Assembly: GCA_965223485.1 (NCBI GenBank)
Contig: OZ244993.1
Span: forward strand, 1,364,001 to 1,428,000
Length of the DNA stretch: 64,000 nt
Direction: 5' to 3'
DNA from: VXPQ01 sp965223485
GTDB lineage: Bacteria > Bacteroidota > Rhodothermia > Rhodothermales > VXPQ01
A program made the position numbers and the translations under genes. Under the pieces are notes generated by a model. It was not told where the DNA came from. It made no database searches and was given only the letters and a program-made list of their open reading frames with translations. Each line of letters opens with the position of its first letter. Positions within the stretch are counted from its first letter, which is position 1. Positions 1-9,598 of this stretch are shown here, piece after piece.

Positions 1-937
1 CCACATACCTGCCCATCCTGGAGGCAGCAAGAACCGTATGGCGCTCATGCTGTCTGGCGCAAAGGCAACCTGCGCGAATCGACTGGAACCCGCAACCACG
101 AAATGGAGGGTGCATCACCCCTCTCCTACCGTCTTGAGCAATGAAAATGGGGAATCTTCCGGATGACGACCCGCCTGCATGTCCTGCAATCACAAAGCAT
201 TCCCCAAGCTCACGGGAATGACCGCAGGAGCGATGGTCCCCTACACGTCACGATTCGACAAGTATACCCGGGTCTGATACCCAAAGTAAAAATTCCTGAA
301 CGGATATGCCTGTTTTTTACCTGAAAGCGTACACGCCTGACCCCGCGCACCTTCAACGTCCGGGCTCGTCTGGAGTGGTGAGCAAACATTTCAGAAACTC
401 CTATACCCCGGCCCGGATCAATAACGGACATTTCAAAAACTCCCATACCCTGCCGCAGGGATGCGTTCTTCCGGATGTTGCAACCCTTTGACCGGGTGTT
501 CTGCCGGTCCTCGCAGGGAACAGATAACCCTCTTGCCGTTAAAAACGCTATTCCTGTCCGTAAACGGACGCGAATCGCGCACCTGTTGCGGATGCATATA
601 AGAACCTGACAAGAATATCTTCAGGGAGTTGATCTTCACATTCGGACGGCAGGCCCACCCTCCTTGTGCAACAGGCGAGGTCCTTTCTTCGGAAAGGCAG
701 GGACGATCGAAAGAATGCGAGTGACCCCCACATTGTAAGGTAGAGGTTCTTTTATCCACCGCTCGGGAGCGCGCCCTCTTTGGGAGCCGCCCCGGCGCCG
801 ACTTCGGGCGCTTCATCGCGCCTGTGCGGGCCGGGGCGTTCCTTTCTTTACCAACAGGGACGGATGCGGTGAATACGGCCCTGCCTATCATGGTCACGGC
901 CGCGTTCGGCGCCGGTTCGTACGTAAAATAATCTGTC
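1..937. other. No recognisable gene in this stretch
   Basis: Open frames on both strands (for example 433-951 on the minus strand) have no recognisable protein character; they are arginine- and proline-rich in a way typical of antisense or non-coding GC-rich DNA. The only structure I can point to is a pair of near-identical 25-bp direct repeats, listed separately. The last ~100 bases must hold the promoter and leader of the ccmF-type gene, but no clear ribosome-binding site is seen before its ATG. Confidence 0.5.
386..452. repeat. Pair of 25-bp imperfect direct repeats
   Basis: Units at 386-410 (starts ACATTTCAGAAACTCCTATA) and 428-452 (starts ACATTTCAAAAACTCCCATA) differ at only four positions and are offset by 42 bp. 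Function unknown; it could be a repeated binding site or the edge of a decayed mobile repeat. Confidence 0.5.
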
Positions 938-3445
938 ATGTCCGGCGTCATCGGACAAATTCTGGTGCTTTTCGGCTTTGTAGTCTGCGCTCTTGCGGGC
1001 TACGCCTACCTGCAGGCCGCACGCACCGGCAATTCGGAATGGCGGTGGATCGGACGCGCTGCATGGGGCGTCATGACAGCGAGTCTTGCGGGTGCTGCAG
1101 TGGTCCTGATGGTCCTTCTCCTGACGCACCAGTTCCAGTACTCCTACGTTTACCAGCAAACGTCGCGGTCGCTGCCGACTCATTTCCTTGTTTCGTCTTT
1201 CTGGGCCGGGCAGGAAGGATCGTTTCTTCTCTGGATCCTCTTCATGAGTATCCTCGGCCTGGTGCTGATGCGCACGAAACGCGCCTGGGAAGCCCCTGTC
1301 ATGACGATCATAGCAGGGTCGCAGTGGTTCCTTATTTCCATGATCGCGGGGTTACAGCTGGGGCCATTGCGCATAGGCGCTTCGCCCTTCGCCACGCTCG
1401 CCGAGAAATTCCCGGAGGCGCCCATGCTGCAAATCCCCGGTTTCATACCGGCGGACGGATCCGGGCTCAACGACCTGCTCCAGAATTACTGGATGGTCAT
1501 TCACCCCCCTACGCTTTTCACGGGTTTCACGCTGATGGCCGTTCCGTTCGCCTTTGCCGTCGCGGCGCTCTGGAAACGCCGGTATTCCGAGTGGATCCCG
1601 AAGGCGCTGCCGTGGGCGCTTGTGGCCACGGCCGTGCTGGGCGTGGGTATCGCTATGGGTGGCTACTGGGCCTACGAAACGCTCTCGTTCGGCGGCTACT
1701 GGGCGTGGGATCCCGTGGAAAATTCCTCGCTGGTGCCCTGGCTTACGGGTATCGCCGCGGTGCACGCCATGATCATCCGGAAGAAAAGCGGCAGAGGCCA
1801 CAAATCCACGTTCCTGCTCTGTATCCTGTCGTACATGCTGGTCATTTACTCGACCTTCCTGACGCGGAGCGGGATACTTGGCGACGTGTCGGTGCATTCC
1901 TTCGTCGATCTGGGGATGATGAACCAGCTCCTGGTCTGGATACTGGTTGCGGGCGCCGTCGGATTCGGTCTTTTCGCGTACCGCTACCGGGAGCTTCCGG
2001 CGCCCGATCGCGAACCCCACTTGCTCTCGCGCGAGTTCATGATCTTTTGCGGTGCGATGCTGCTGGCCTGCCTGGCAGCGGTCATCACCGTAGGCACCAG
2101 TTCCCCCATTCTGGGGAAACTGTTCCGTGAAGCCCCCTCTACCGTGCCGATAGCCTTCTACAACAAGTGGACGATTCCGCTTTCCATCCTGCTTGTGTTC
2201 CTGGCGGGTATGGGGCAGCTTTTCTGGTGGCACAGAATGGATATCGAGCAGGTGAACCGTGTGCTCATCAAGCCGATCGCGGGGGCCGTGGTCAGCACGG
2301 TTGCGGTACTGATTTTCACTCCGTTCGTGGCGGAGACCGTCCAGCGACCCGATCTTTCGGCATCGGGGGCGGCATCGGGCGCTGCACAGGCGGGATTCGG
2401 GTTCGGCGGCGGATTCCTTGAAGGCATCCGGGGTTTCGGGGAGATATACGGGACGGGTATTCTCCTGCTGCTGCTTGTGTTCATGGCGTTCTTTGCTCTT
2501 TACGGGAACGGCATGGTGCTCTGGAAGATCGGGCGGGGCAATCCGCGCATGGCGGGCGGCGCTACGGCGCATGTAGGGTTCGCCATTATGGTCCTTGCCA
2601 TTGTGGCGTCGAGCGGGTTCAGCAAGCCGATCGGCGCCGTACGCGGGGTGCAGATCGGCGACAGCCAAGAGACGTTCGTGCTCGAGCGCGGTCAAACGCG
2701 TACGATCGGCGGGTACCGCGTGACCTATTCGGGGCGCGAACGCACGGCGCGCAACCGGCCGGTTTACGTGCTGGATTTCGTCGATCCGAACGGGCGGGCT
2801 TTCACGGTCAGACCGGTCGTGTACAAGAGCGACCAGGCGCAGTGGATCCAGCACCCCGACCACGAAATGTACCCGGACAAGGATATCTTCGTGGCTGTGT
2901 CGCCGAGGGTTATGCAGGAGGATAACAGGGCATCCGACGATCCTGTCGCCAAGCAGGGCGAACTGGCGATCTCGCGCGGAGATTCCACGGTGGTGGGCGA
3001 CGACGCCTTCGCCATCCGGTTCATCGATTATCGGACAGATATTGCCGATCTTCCCGATTCCACGGAGATCGGCGTAGCGGCCCTGCTGGATGTGACCAAC
3101 CTCGAAACCCTCGAAACCCGCCGTTTGAGCCCGGTCTACCTGATCATGCAGGACCGTTCGCAGCAATACATTCAGAATCGCGTAAGCGATTGGGGCCTGA
3201 CGGTCACGTTTACGGGGATGAACGTGGATAACGGTTCCATTCGCCTCTTTCTGGAAGGCGTTTCCGTAGAGTCCGACGACTGGCTCGTCGTGCAGGCCTA
3301 CGAGAAGCCGTTCATCAATTTCCTGTGGTTCGGGTTTATCCTCCTTACCTGCGGTTTTGGATTCGCGGCGTACCGGCGCTATACGGATAACCGCCACAGT
3401 GCGCGGCGCGCGGAGCGCACGTCCGGCGCCGGAGACGCGTCGTAA
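938..3445 (+). CDS. ccmF: CcmF/CcsA-type cytochrome c heme lyase
   Basis: 835-residue polytopic membrane protein of the heme-handling family that delivers heme to apocytochrome c outside the cytoplasmic membrane (system I maturation). The tryptophan-rich heme-binding signature is seen as GGYWAWDPVENSS at about residues 252-264, with the upstream family motif FWAGQEGSFLLW at about 89-100. Many hydrophobic segments fill the first ~580 residues, then a soluble, presumably periplasmic, part of about 230 residues precedes one last membrane segment near residue 810. Length is in the upper range for CcmF. No other ccm gene lies in the window; the gene to the right is convergent, 8 bp away. The start follows the first ATG that preserves the N-terminal membrane segment; no strong ribosome-binding site is seen. 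Confidence 0.9.
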   Translation: MSGVIGQILVLFGFVVCALAGYAYLQAARTGNSEWRWIGRAAWGVMTASLAGAAVVLMVLLLTHQFQYSYVYQQTSRSLPTHFLVSSFWAGQEGSFLLWILFMSILGLVLMRTKRAWEAPVMTIIAGSQWFLISMIAGLQLGPLRIGASPFATLAEKFPEAPMLQIPGFIPADGSGLNDLLQNYWMVIHPPTLFTGFTLMAVPFAFAVAALWKRRYSEWIPKALPWALVATAVLGVGIAMGGYWAYETLSFGGYWAWDPVENSSLVPWLTGIAAVHAMIIRKKSGRGHKSTFLLCILSYMLVIYSTFLTRSGILGDVSVHSFVDLGMMNQLLVWILVAGAVGFGLFAYRYRELPAPDREPHLLSREFMIFCGAMLLACLAAVITVGTSSPILGKLFREAPSTVPIAFYNKWTIPLSILLVFLAGMGQLFWWHRMDIEQVNRVLIKPIAGAVVSTVAVLIFTPFVAETVQRPDLSASGAASGAAQAGFGFGGGFLEGIRGFGEIYGTGILLLLLVFMAFFALYGNGMVLWKIGRGNPRMAGGATAHVGFAIMVLAIVASSGFSKPIGAVRGVQIGDSQETFVLERGQTRTIGGYRVTYSGRERTARNRPVYVLDFVDPNGRAFTVRPVVYKSDQAQWIQHPDHEMYPDKDIFVAVSPRVMQEDNRASDDPVAKQGELAISRGDSTVVGDDAFAIRFIDYRTDIADLPDSTEIGVAALLDVTNLETLETRRLSPVYLIMQDRSQQYIQNRVSDWGLTVTFTGMNVDNGSIRLFLEGVSVESDDWLVVQAYEKPFINFLWFGFILLTCGFGFAAYRRYTDNRHSARRAERTSGAGDAS

Positions 3446-3453
3446 TCACATAA

Positions 3454-4569
3454 TCACAAATTCTCGATCGCCTCGGAAGCGGCATCGCGGCCCCGCGGGG
3501 TCAGCGCCAGCATATCGTCATCGGCCTGCTGCACCAGTCCGTTCGATTGCGCCCTGCGGACGACCCGCCGCGCGAAATCCCGTTCCCAGGCGAGGTGTTC
3601 CTCAAGGTGCCCGATACGATGTTCTATGTCCGCCTCGGGCAGTCCTTCGTGGTTGAACAGGTGGATGGCGAGCATCTTTTCGGCAAACTCCCACTTCTGT
3701 CGGATGCGCCGCTGCCGGCCCGCAAGGATGCCGTACCGGGGCGCTCCCAGCCAGACGATCAGGAACACAATGCCCGATGCGGTGGCCATGGCTCCGGCAA
3801 TGGATACGTCGAAAAGGCGGGCCATCTGAAACCCGCCCACTGCGGACGCCGCCCCGAGGGCCACGCTCAGGAGGATCATATCGCGGAGCCGGTCCGTGAG
3901 CAGGTATGCCGCCGCGGACGGCGCCACCATCATGGCCACGACAAGGATCGATCCTACGGCGTCGAACGCAGCCACCGCCGTGATCGAAACGAAGGTCATC
4001 AGTCCATAGTGAATAAGCACCGGCCCGAAACCCAGCGCGGCCGCCAGGCCGGCGTCGAATGTGGCGATCTTCAGTTCCTTGTAGAAGAGGGTTATGAAGG
4101 CGACATTCGCCAGCCCGACGGCGCTCATTACATACAGGGCCCGCGGTCCGATATCTCTGCCTCCGACGACCAGCCGGTCGAACGGCGCAAAGGCCGGCTC
4201 GCCCAGCAGCACCGCATCCGTGTCGAGATGCACGTCGCCGGCAAAGCGGGCTATGAGGATGATGCCGATGCTGAACAGCACAGGAAACACCAGCCCGATC
4301 GCTGCATCTTCCCGGACCAGCCGCGTGGACATGAGCAGTTCGACAAGCATTACCGTAAGCACGCCCGTGGCTGCCGCAGCCAGAATCAGCAGGGGAGAAT
4401 TGAGATTGTGGGTCAAAAAGAAGCCGATTACGATGCCCGGCAGGATCGCATGGCTGATGGCGTCGCTCATCATGGCCATCTTGCGCAGCACGAGAAACGT
4501 TCCCGGCAGCGCACACGCTGCCGCCACCACCACTACGATGATCTGAATCTCAATCTCGCCCTGTGTCAT
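3454..4569 (-). CDS. Metal (Zn/Mn/Fe) ABC transporter permease with C-terminal winged-helix-like domain
   Basis: 371-residue permease of the ZnuB/MntB/TroC-D family: about eight to nine hydrophobic segments in the first ~285 residues and the family signature around SDAISHAILPGIVIGFFL near the N-terminus. The last ~75 residues are soluble and charged and end in a stretch like a winged helix (LTPRGRDAASEAIENL), as in permeases that carry a DtxR-like extension (YtgC-YtgR of Chlamydia is the known example). The start at 4569 gives an ATGA overlap with the upstream permease stop at 4566; longer open-frame starts lie inside that gene. Last gene of a four-gene importer operon read leftward. Substrate (Zn, Mn or Fe) cannot be told from sequence. 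Confidence 0.88.
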   Translation of the reverse strand: MTQGEIEIQIIVVVVAAACALPGTFLVLRKMAMMSDAISHAILPGIVIGFFLTHNLNSPLLILAAAATGVLTVMLVELLMSTRLVREDAAIGLVFPVLFSIGIILIARFAGDVHLDTDAVLLGEPAFAPFDRLVVGGRDIGPRALYVMSAVGLANVAFITLFYKELKIATFDAGLAAALGFGPVLIHYGLMTFVSITAVAAFDAVGSILVVAMMVAPSAAAYLLTDRLRDMILLSVALGAASAVGGFQMARLFDVSIAGAMATASGIVFLIVWLGAPRYGILAGRQRRIRQKWEFAEKMLAIHLFNHEGLPEADIEHRIGHLEEHLAWERDFARRVVRRAQSNGLVQQADDDMLALTPRGRDAASEAIENL

Positions 4570-5672
4570 GCCCGCTCCTTTTTCAGCGTTTCCACATTTC
4601 GCAGGCCGGCGCCGGTGAGCGCCCACCCGTTCGGTGCGTGCCGGACGAGGCCGTCCTTTTCAAGGCGCGCGAGCAGGCGTTCTACAGGGACCTCGTTCGT
4701 ATGCATTGCCTGCACGGCGCCCTTCGGGTGGGGACGAAACGGATCGTCATGCTGCATTCCGAGGGCATAGAGGTCCAGCAGAATGGTTTCAAGCCGAAAG
4801 CGCCCCGCGTTCCGGCGCGCCCGAAGGCGTCGCCCCGCAATGCCGCGATTGGGCGCGAACAGCAGCGATATGACCATGATTGCTCCCATGCAGAGCACGA
4901 TCAACGGACCGGTGGGCAAGCCGGTCCCGGTGCTGCTGAGTATCGCCCCGGTTACGCCGGCCGCCGCGCCGAACCCGGCGGACAGCAGCACCATTTTCCA
5001 CAGCGTATCCGTCCATTGCCGTCCGGCCGCCGCAGGCGCAACGATCATGGCGCTCATCAGCACCACGCCGACGGTCTGCAACCCGATCACGATCGCCACC
5101 ACCAGCAATGCTGTCAGGAAAAGATCCACACGGCGCATGGGCAAGCCCAACGTGCGTCCGAATTCCGGGTCGAAGGCCAGCAATTTCAATTCTTTCCAGA
5201 AGAGCGTCATCAGGAGGAGCGCCGCGCCGCCCGGAATAGCCATCGTAACGACGTCGCGCCGGACGAGCGAGGACGCCTGCCCGAACAAAAACGTATCGAG
5301 ACCGGCCTGTGCGGCTCCGGCCCGCTGCCGGATATAGGTCAGCAACACCAGTCCGACGCCAAAGAACACCGACAGGGCGAGGGCAAGCATGCTGTCGTAC
5401 TTGATCCGGGTGGTCCCGGTGATCGACATGATCCAGAGCGTCGCAAGCCATCCTGCAAGGGCTGCTCCGATCATGAGCACAAGCGGCGCCTTGCTTCCCG
5501 TCAGCAGAAACGCGAGCGCAATGCCGGGCAACGCCGCGTGGGAAATGGCGTCGCCCAAGAGGCTTTGCCCGCGCAATACGGCGTAGGTCCCCAGTCCGCC
5601 GCTTACGATACCCAGTACGGCGGAACCCAGCGCCACCATCCGCAGCGTATAATCGCTGAACAGTTGCTCCAT
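4566..5672 (-). CDS. Metal (Zn/Mn/Fe) ABC transporter permease, second copy
   Basis: 368-residue paralogue of the downstream permease, with the same SLLGDAISHAALPGIALAFL signature near residue 40 and multiple membrane segments, then a soluble ~80-residue C-terminal extension resembling a winged helix (ends LTGAGLRNVETLKKERA). Two different permeases in one operon is the pattern of heterodimeric TroCD/MtsBC/MntCD-like importers. The start at 5672 (MEQLFSDY) lies 46 bp after the ATPase stop; the open frame extends upstream into the ATPase gene, but that part is arginine- and proline-rich and not membrane-like. Confidence 0.88.
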   Translation of the reverse strand: MEQLFSDYTLRMVALGSAVLGIVSGGLGTYAVLRGQSLLGDAISHAALPGIALAFLLTGSKAPLVLMIGAALAGWLATLWIMSITGTTRIKYDSMLALALSVFFGVGLVLLTYIRQRAGAAQAGLDTFLFGQASSLVRRDVVTMAIPGGAALLLMTLFWKELKLLAFDPEFGRTLGLPMRRVDLFLTALLVVAIVIGLQTVGVVLMSAMIVAPAAAGRQWTDTLWKMVLLSAGFGAAAGVTGAILSSTGTGLPTGPLIVLCMGAIMVISLLFAPNRGIAGRRLRARRNAGRFRLETILLDLYALGMQHDDPFRPHPKGAVQAMHTNEVPVERLLARLEKDGLVRHAPNGWALTGAGLRNVETLKKERA

Positions 5673-5718
5673 CGGCGCCCTCCGGGGAATGTCTCGGGGA
5701 ATGTCTACGGCGGAATGT

Positions 5719-6489
5719 CTACGGCGCCATCGCGTCGGAGGGGCCGGCGGCACTTGCACTCCGTAAGAAGGCGATGCGCCCGCCGTACGCAAGGCGCAGG
5801 TTGTCCGGCGTAAATGCTTCGCCCACCGGACCGGAAGCAATCCGCCGCACATTCAGAAGCATCACATGATCGAAGTACTCCGTGACGGTTTGCAGGTCGT
5901 GGTGTACGACCAGGAGCGTTCGCCCCCTTTCCCGCAGTTCGCGCAGCAGGTCGATAATGGTGCGTTCGGTGACGGCGTCGACCCCCTGAAAGGGTTCGTC
6001 CATCAGGTATATCCGGGCGTCCTGGATCAGCGCGCGCGCCAGAAAAACGCGTTGCTGCTGCCCGCCGGACAGTTGCCGGATCTGCCGGTCGGCGAAATCT
6101 TCCATACCCACCCTTGCCAGGGCTTCCCGGGCGCGTTCGCGCTCGCGTCTGCCCGGTCTCCGTATCCATCCCAACTGCCCGTACCGCCCCATCATCACCA
6201 CATCGAGCACGCTGGTCGGGAAATCCCAATCGACGCTGCCCCGTTGCGGCACATAGGCGATTTGCTGCCGGCATGCCTCGTACGGAGATCCGAAGAAGCG
6301 GATGCGCCCTGCGGAAATCTTCAACAGCTCCAGCAGGGCCTTGACGAAGGTGGTTTTCCCGGCGCCGTTAGGTCCCACGACGGCCATGAGCACACCGGAG
6401 GGCACGGTGAGGTCGATGTCCCACAAGACAGGCTGGTCCCGGTAGGCGACCGTCAGGTCGCGCACTTCTATGGCCGTACCGTTCTTCAC
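5719..6489 (-). CDS. Metal ABC transporter ATP-binding protein
   Basis: 256-residue ATPase of the Zn/Mn importer. Walker A GPNGAGKTT at about residue 39, Q-loop region with YVPQRG, signature LSGGQQQR, Walker B IYLMDEP and H-loop VVHHD are all present and intact. The start is a GTG at 6489; its GTGA overlaps the stop of the substrate-binding lipoprotein gene by 4 bp, so translation is probably coupled. Second gene of the importer operon. Confidence 0.93.
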   Translation of the reverse strand: MKNGTAIEVRDLTVAYRDQPVLWDIDLTVPSGVLMAVVGPNGAGKTTFVKALLELLKISAGRIRFFGSPYEACRQQIAYVPQRGSVDWDFPTSVLDVVMMGRYGQLGWIRRPGRRERERAREALARVGMEDFADRQIRQLSGGQQQRVFLARALIQDARIYLMDEPFQGVDAVTERTIIDLLRELRERGRTLLVVHHDLQTVTEYFDHVMLLNVRRIASGPVGEAFTPDNLRLAYGGRIAFLRSASAAGPSDAMAP

Positions 6490-7433
6490 ACGGGGTCCCC
6501 GGCAAGGGCGGCCACGATGGTATCGATGTTTTCGCGCATCATGCCGAGGTACGTACCCGCTTGCGAATCGGGATCTCCCAGCGCATCGCCGTAGAGCGCC
6601 CCCCCGATACCCACGTCGAAGCCGCGCGATCGCACGGCTTGCTGTACGGCCTCTATGCCGCGCGGGGAAATGGATGTCTCCACGAACATCGCCGGAATCC
6701 GGCGGGCCGCCACCAGATCGGCCAGCTGCTGCACATCCGCCGTGCCGGCCTCCGCCGCCGTGCTGATGCCTTGCAAGCCATGCACCTCGAATCCGTACGC
6801 CCTGCCGAAATATCCGAACGCGTCGTGCGATGTTACGATCACGCGGTGATCCGCCGGAATCGCAGCGGTCCGTTCCCGGACGTACGCATCCGTACGATCC
6901 ATTTCCGCAAGGTAGCTATCGAGGCGTTCCCGGTAGTCTCCTGCGCGAAGCGGATCGGCTTCCGCAAGAATTTCCTGTACGCGCCGCGCCGCATCCTGCC
7001 ACAGGGACACATCGAACCAGATATGGGGGTCGTAGTTGCCCTGAAACAGTTCCGATTCGATCAGGTCTTTCTGTGCGACGGCCTCTTCGGCCACGGCGAA
7101 TGCAGGGACGCCGCGCTGCCGCATCCGATCGAAGACGTCGGCCATTTTCCCTTCCAGGTGCACCCCGTTGTACAGAATCACGTCGGCTCCGCTCAGGCGG
7201 GTCACATCGCCGGCGCTTGCCTTGTACAGGTGCGGATCCACGCCCGGCCCCATGAGGCCGGTCACCGACACGTGCTCGCCGCCTATCTGCGCCGCCAGAT
7301 CCGCCAGCATGCCGGTGGTGGTAACGACGCCGAGGCGGTCCGGGAAGACCGCATCGTTGCCGCGCGTTTGTCCGCATGAAGAGACCACGCCGGCTACAAG
7401 CAGCATTGCGAGGAACAAGGGGTACGATCGCAT
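6486..7433 (-). CDS. Zn/Mn ABC transporter substrate-binding lipoprotein (ZnuA/TroA cluster A-I)
   Basis: 315-residue metal-binding receptor, first gene of the importer operon. The ATG at 7433 gives a short basic start, a hydrophobic stretch and a lipobox ending VVSSC near residue 20, so it should be a lipid-anchored periplasmic protein. The family's metal-ligand blocks are visible: GVDPHLYKAS, NYDPHIWFD, VTSHDAFGYFGRAYG and FVETSISPRG, supplying His, His, His/Glu and a distal acidic residue. There is no long His-rich loop of the kind that marks high-affinity zinc ZnuA proteins, which leaves manganese or iron possible. A DtxR-like palindrome lies about 90 bp upstream. Confidence 0.9.
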   Translation of the reverse strand: MRSYPLFLAMLLVAGVVSSCGQTRGNDAVFPDRLGVVTTTGMLADLAAQIGGEHVSVTGLMGPGVDPHLYKASAGDVTRLSGADVILYNGVHLEGKMADVFDRMRQRGVPAFAVAEEAVAQKDLIESELFQGNYDPHIWFDVSLWQDAARRVQEILAEADPLRAGDYRERLDSYLAEMDRTDAYVRERTAAIPADHRVIVTSHDAFGYFGRAYGFEVHGLQGISTAAEAGTADVQQLADLVAARRIPAMFVETSISPRGIEAVQQAVRSRGFDVGIGGALYGDALGDPDSQAGTYLGMMRENIDTIVAALAGDPV

Positions 7434-7524
7434 GGGAGGGTGTCTGTTAGAGATGCCTGTTAGAGAAACATGGCGCGGAATCGCCGGATTCCATATCACT
7501 GCCGAAATACTGGTTAAATATACT

Positions 7525-7540
7525 TTTAGTTTCGGCTAAA
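7525..7540. promoter_or_regulatory. Possible DtxR/MntR-family operator
   Basis: TTTAGTTTCGGCTAAA has TTTAG/CTAAA arms separated by 6 bp, the geometry of DtxR/IdeR/MntR/SirR-type metal-repressor boxes. It lies in the divergent region between the metal importer operon (leftward, start 7433) and an ABC exporter (rightward, start 7659). A second, longer inverted repeat overlaps it: GCCGAAA at 7501-7507 pairs with TTTCGGC at 7530-7536. The assignment rests on pattern and location only. Confidence 0.4.
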
Positions 7541-7658
7541 TTCCAAAGAAGATCGTCTGTGTGCTGTTTTTACTTCTTTTTTTACTCTATTTCTACTCCT
7601 TTTTTACTCATTTCTTGCGCATGAGCCTCCGATTTCTCCCTTTCCGTTCGTCAAGAAC

Positions 7659-9524
7659 ATGGGAAGGATTCGGGAAGTAAAAGACCTTCCGCCTTTTCGC
7701 TCCGGCGCCCCCGGCCGGTTCACCGCCATGCCCAAAGAGGATACCCAAGGCTTCGACGGTCGCCTGCTGCGCCGCATCGTGCGCTATCTGGCGCCCTACA
7801 AGTGGTGGGTGCTGGCGGCGTTCGTGCTGACGGCGGGCGCTTCTTTTCTGGGGCCGCTCCGTCCGAGGCTGGTGCAGGAAGCCATCGACGGGTATATCGT
7901 GCCGGGGGATCTGGAAGGGTTGCAGGGGATCATTCTCCTTCTGGTGGGCGCCCTGGTCGGCGAGGGTATATTTTCGCTCATGCAGGGATATCTGACGCAG
8001 TGGATCGGGCAGCATGCGATCTATGACCTGCGCACGAAGGTTTTTCGCCATATCCAGCGGCAACCGCTTCGTTTCTTCGACCGCACGCCGGTCGGCCGGC
8101 TGATCACGCGGACGACGAGCGACGTGGAGGCGCTCAGCGACGTATTGTCGGCGGGTCTTGTCGTCATTCTGGGCAACCTGTTCCGGATCGCCTTCATTCT
8201 GTATTTCATGTTCTCCCTGAACTGGGTGCTGGCGCTGGTCGTGCTTGGCGTGATGCCTGTCATGGCGTACGGGGTATTTCTGTTTCGAAGCAAGGTGCGC
8301 GTACAGTACAGGGAGACGCGCAAACAGGTGGCGCGGCTCAATTCGTTCCTGCAGGAGCATATTTCGGGCATGCACATCGTGCAGGCGTTCAACCGGGAAC
8401 GGGAGGAGATGAAGCGTTTCAGCGGCATCAACCACGAGCACCGCGCCGCTCAGATCAAGACTATTTTCTATTTTGCGCTCTTCTGGCCGATGGTGGACAT
8501 CGTGGCGTCCACAGCGCTTGGCCTGGTCATCTGGTTCGGGGGTTTGCAGGCCATGGCCGGTACGCTTACGATCGGCGTGCTCATTGCCTTTATCCAGTTT
8601 TCCCGGCAGTTTTTCGAACCCATTCGCAATCTTTCGGACCAGTACAACACGTTGCAGAGCGCAATGGCCGGCGCAGAACGCATTTTCGGGCTGCTCGACG
8701 AGGACGCCGCGCTTGTCGAAAAGAAGACGCCCCTGATTCTCGACCGCGTGCAGGGCCGCATCGAGTTCAGGAATGTCTGGTTTTCGTATCGTCCGGAAGA
8801 GAAGGACGGCGAGCGGGAAACGGACTGGATTCTGCGCGACGTGTCGTTTGTCGTGGAGCCGGGCCAGCAGGTCGCCATTGTCGGGGCGACGGGAGCCGGG
8901 AAGACGACGATCATCAATGCGCTCTTGCGTTTCTACGATATCCGGCGGGGGGGTATTTTCATCGACGGCATCGATATCCGGGACCTGCGCCTTGCGGAAC
9001 TGCGCCGCCGCGTCGGACTGGTGCTGCAGGACGTTTTCCTGTTTTCCGGTTCCATTGCCCATAACCTGACGTTGGAGGATCCGGACATTACCGAGGCGGA
9101 CATGCGGCGCGCCGCCGAGCTCGTGGGCGCCGACGCCTTCATCCGCAAACTGCCCGACGGGTACGGACAGGACGTTCGCGAACGGGGCGCCTCGCTTTCG
9201 CATGGACAGCGGCAGTTGCTTTCTTTCGTGCGCGCCCTCGTGTACGATCCCGAATTTCTGGTTCTGGACGAGGCTACTTCCAGCGTGGATACCGAAACCG
9301 AACGCCTCATCGAGCAGGCGCTGGAGAAGTTGATGGCGGGCCGTACGTCCCTTGTGGTCGCGCATCGCCTGTCCACTATCCAGCACTCCGATCGTATCCT
9401 TGTCATGCACAAGGGCCGCATCCGCGAGCAGGGCGCCCACCAGGAATTGCTGGCGATGGACGGGCTGTACCGCCGGTTGTACGAATTGCAGTACGCAGAA
9501 CAGGAGGGGCAGCAAGCCGCCTGA
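7659..9524 (+). CDS. MsbA/LmrA-like ABC exporter (fused permease-ATPase)
   Basis: 621-residue half-transporter: a six-helix membrane domain over about residues 45-330, then a nucleotide-binding domain with Walker A GATGAGKTT, Q-loop LVLQDVFLFSG, signature LSHGQRQ, Walker B FLVLDEATSSVD and H-loop AHRLSTI. It should act as a dimer exporting lipid, drug or peptide; family membership alone does not give the substrate. The signature has H in place of the usual second G (LSHGQ), a change seen in many exporters of this group. Transcribed divergently from the metal importer operon. Confidence 0.9.
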   Translation: MGRIREVKDLPPFRSGAPGRFTAMPKEDTQGFDGRLLRRIVRYLAPYKWWVLAAFVLTAGASFLGPLRPRLVQEAIDGYIVPGDLEGLQGIILLLVGALVGEGIFSLMQGYLTQWIGQHAIYDLRTKVFRHIQRQPLRFFDRTPVGRLITRTTSDVEALSDVLSAGLVVILGNLFRIAFILYFMFSLNWVLALVVLGVMPVMAYGVFLFRSKVRVQYRETRKQVARLNSFLQEHISGMHIVQAFNREREEMKRFSGINHEHRAAQIKTIFYFALFWPMVDIVASTALGLVIWFGGLQAMAGTLTIGVLIAFIQFSRQFFEPIRNLSDQYNTLQSAMAGAERIFGLLDEDAALVEKKTPLILDRVQGRIEFRNVWFSYRPEEKDGERETDWILRDVSFVVEPGQQVAIVGATGAGKTTIINALLRFYDIRRGGIFIDGIDIRDLRLAELRRRVGLVLQDVFLFSGSIAHNLTLEDPDITEADMRRAAELVGADAFIRKLPDGYGQDVRERGASLSHGQRQLLSFVRALVYDPEFLVLDEATSSVDTETERLIEQALEKLMAGRTSLVVAHRLSTIQHSDRILVMHKGRIREQGAHQELLAMDGLYRRLYELQYAEQEGQQAA

Positions 9525-9598
9525 CGGGTTTCCATGCTACCGTGTCTTCTTTTTCGATCCGATGTTTCCCGCGTCATTCACCTGACACACCACACGTC

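Noticed and set aside
433..951. 172-codon minus-strand frame upstream of ccmF
   Set aside because: No family features, Arg/Pro-rich, overlaps the ccmF start; reads as non-coding.
1352..3397. 681-codon minus-strand frame
   Set aside because: Antisense shadow of ccmF; His/Arg-rich nonsense composition.
7608..9515. 635-codon minus-strand frame
   Set aside because: Antisense to a clear ABC exporter.
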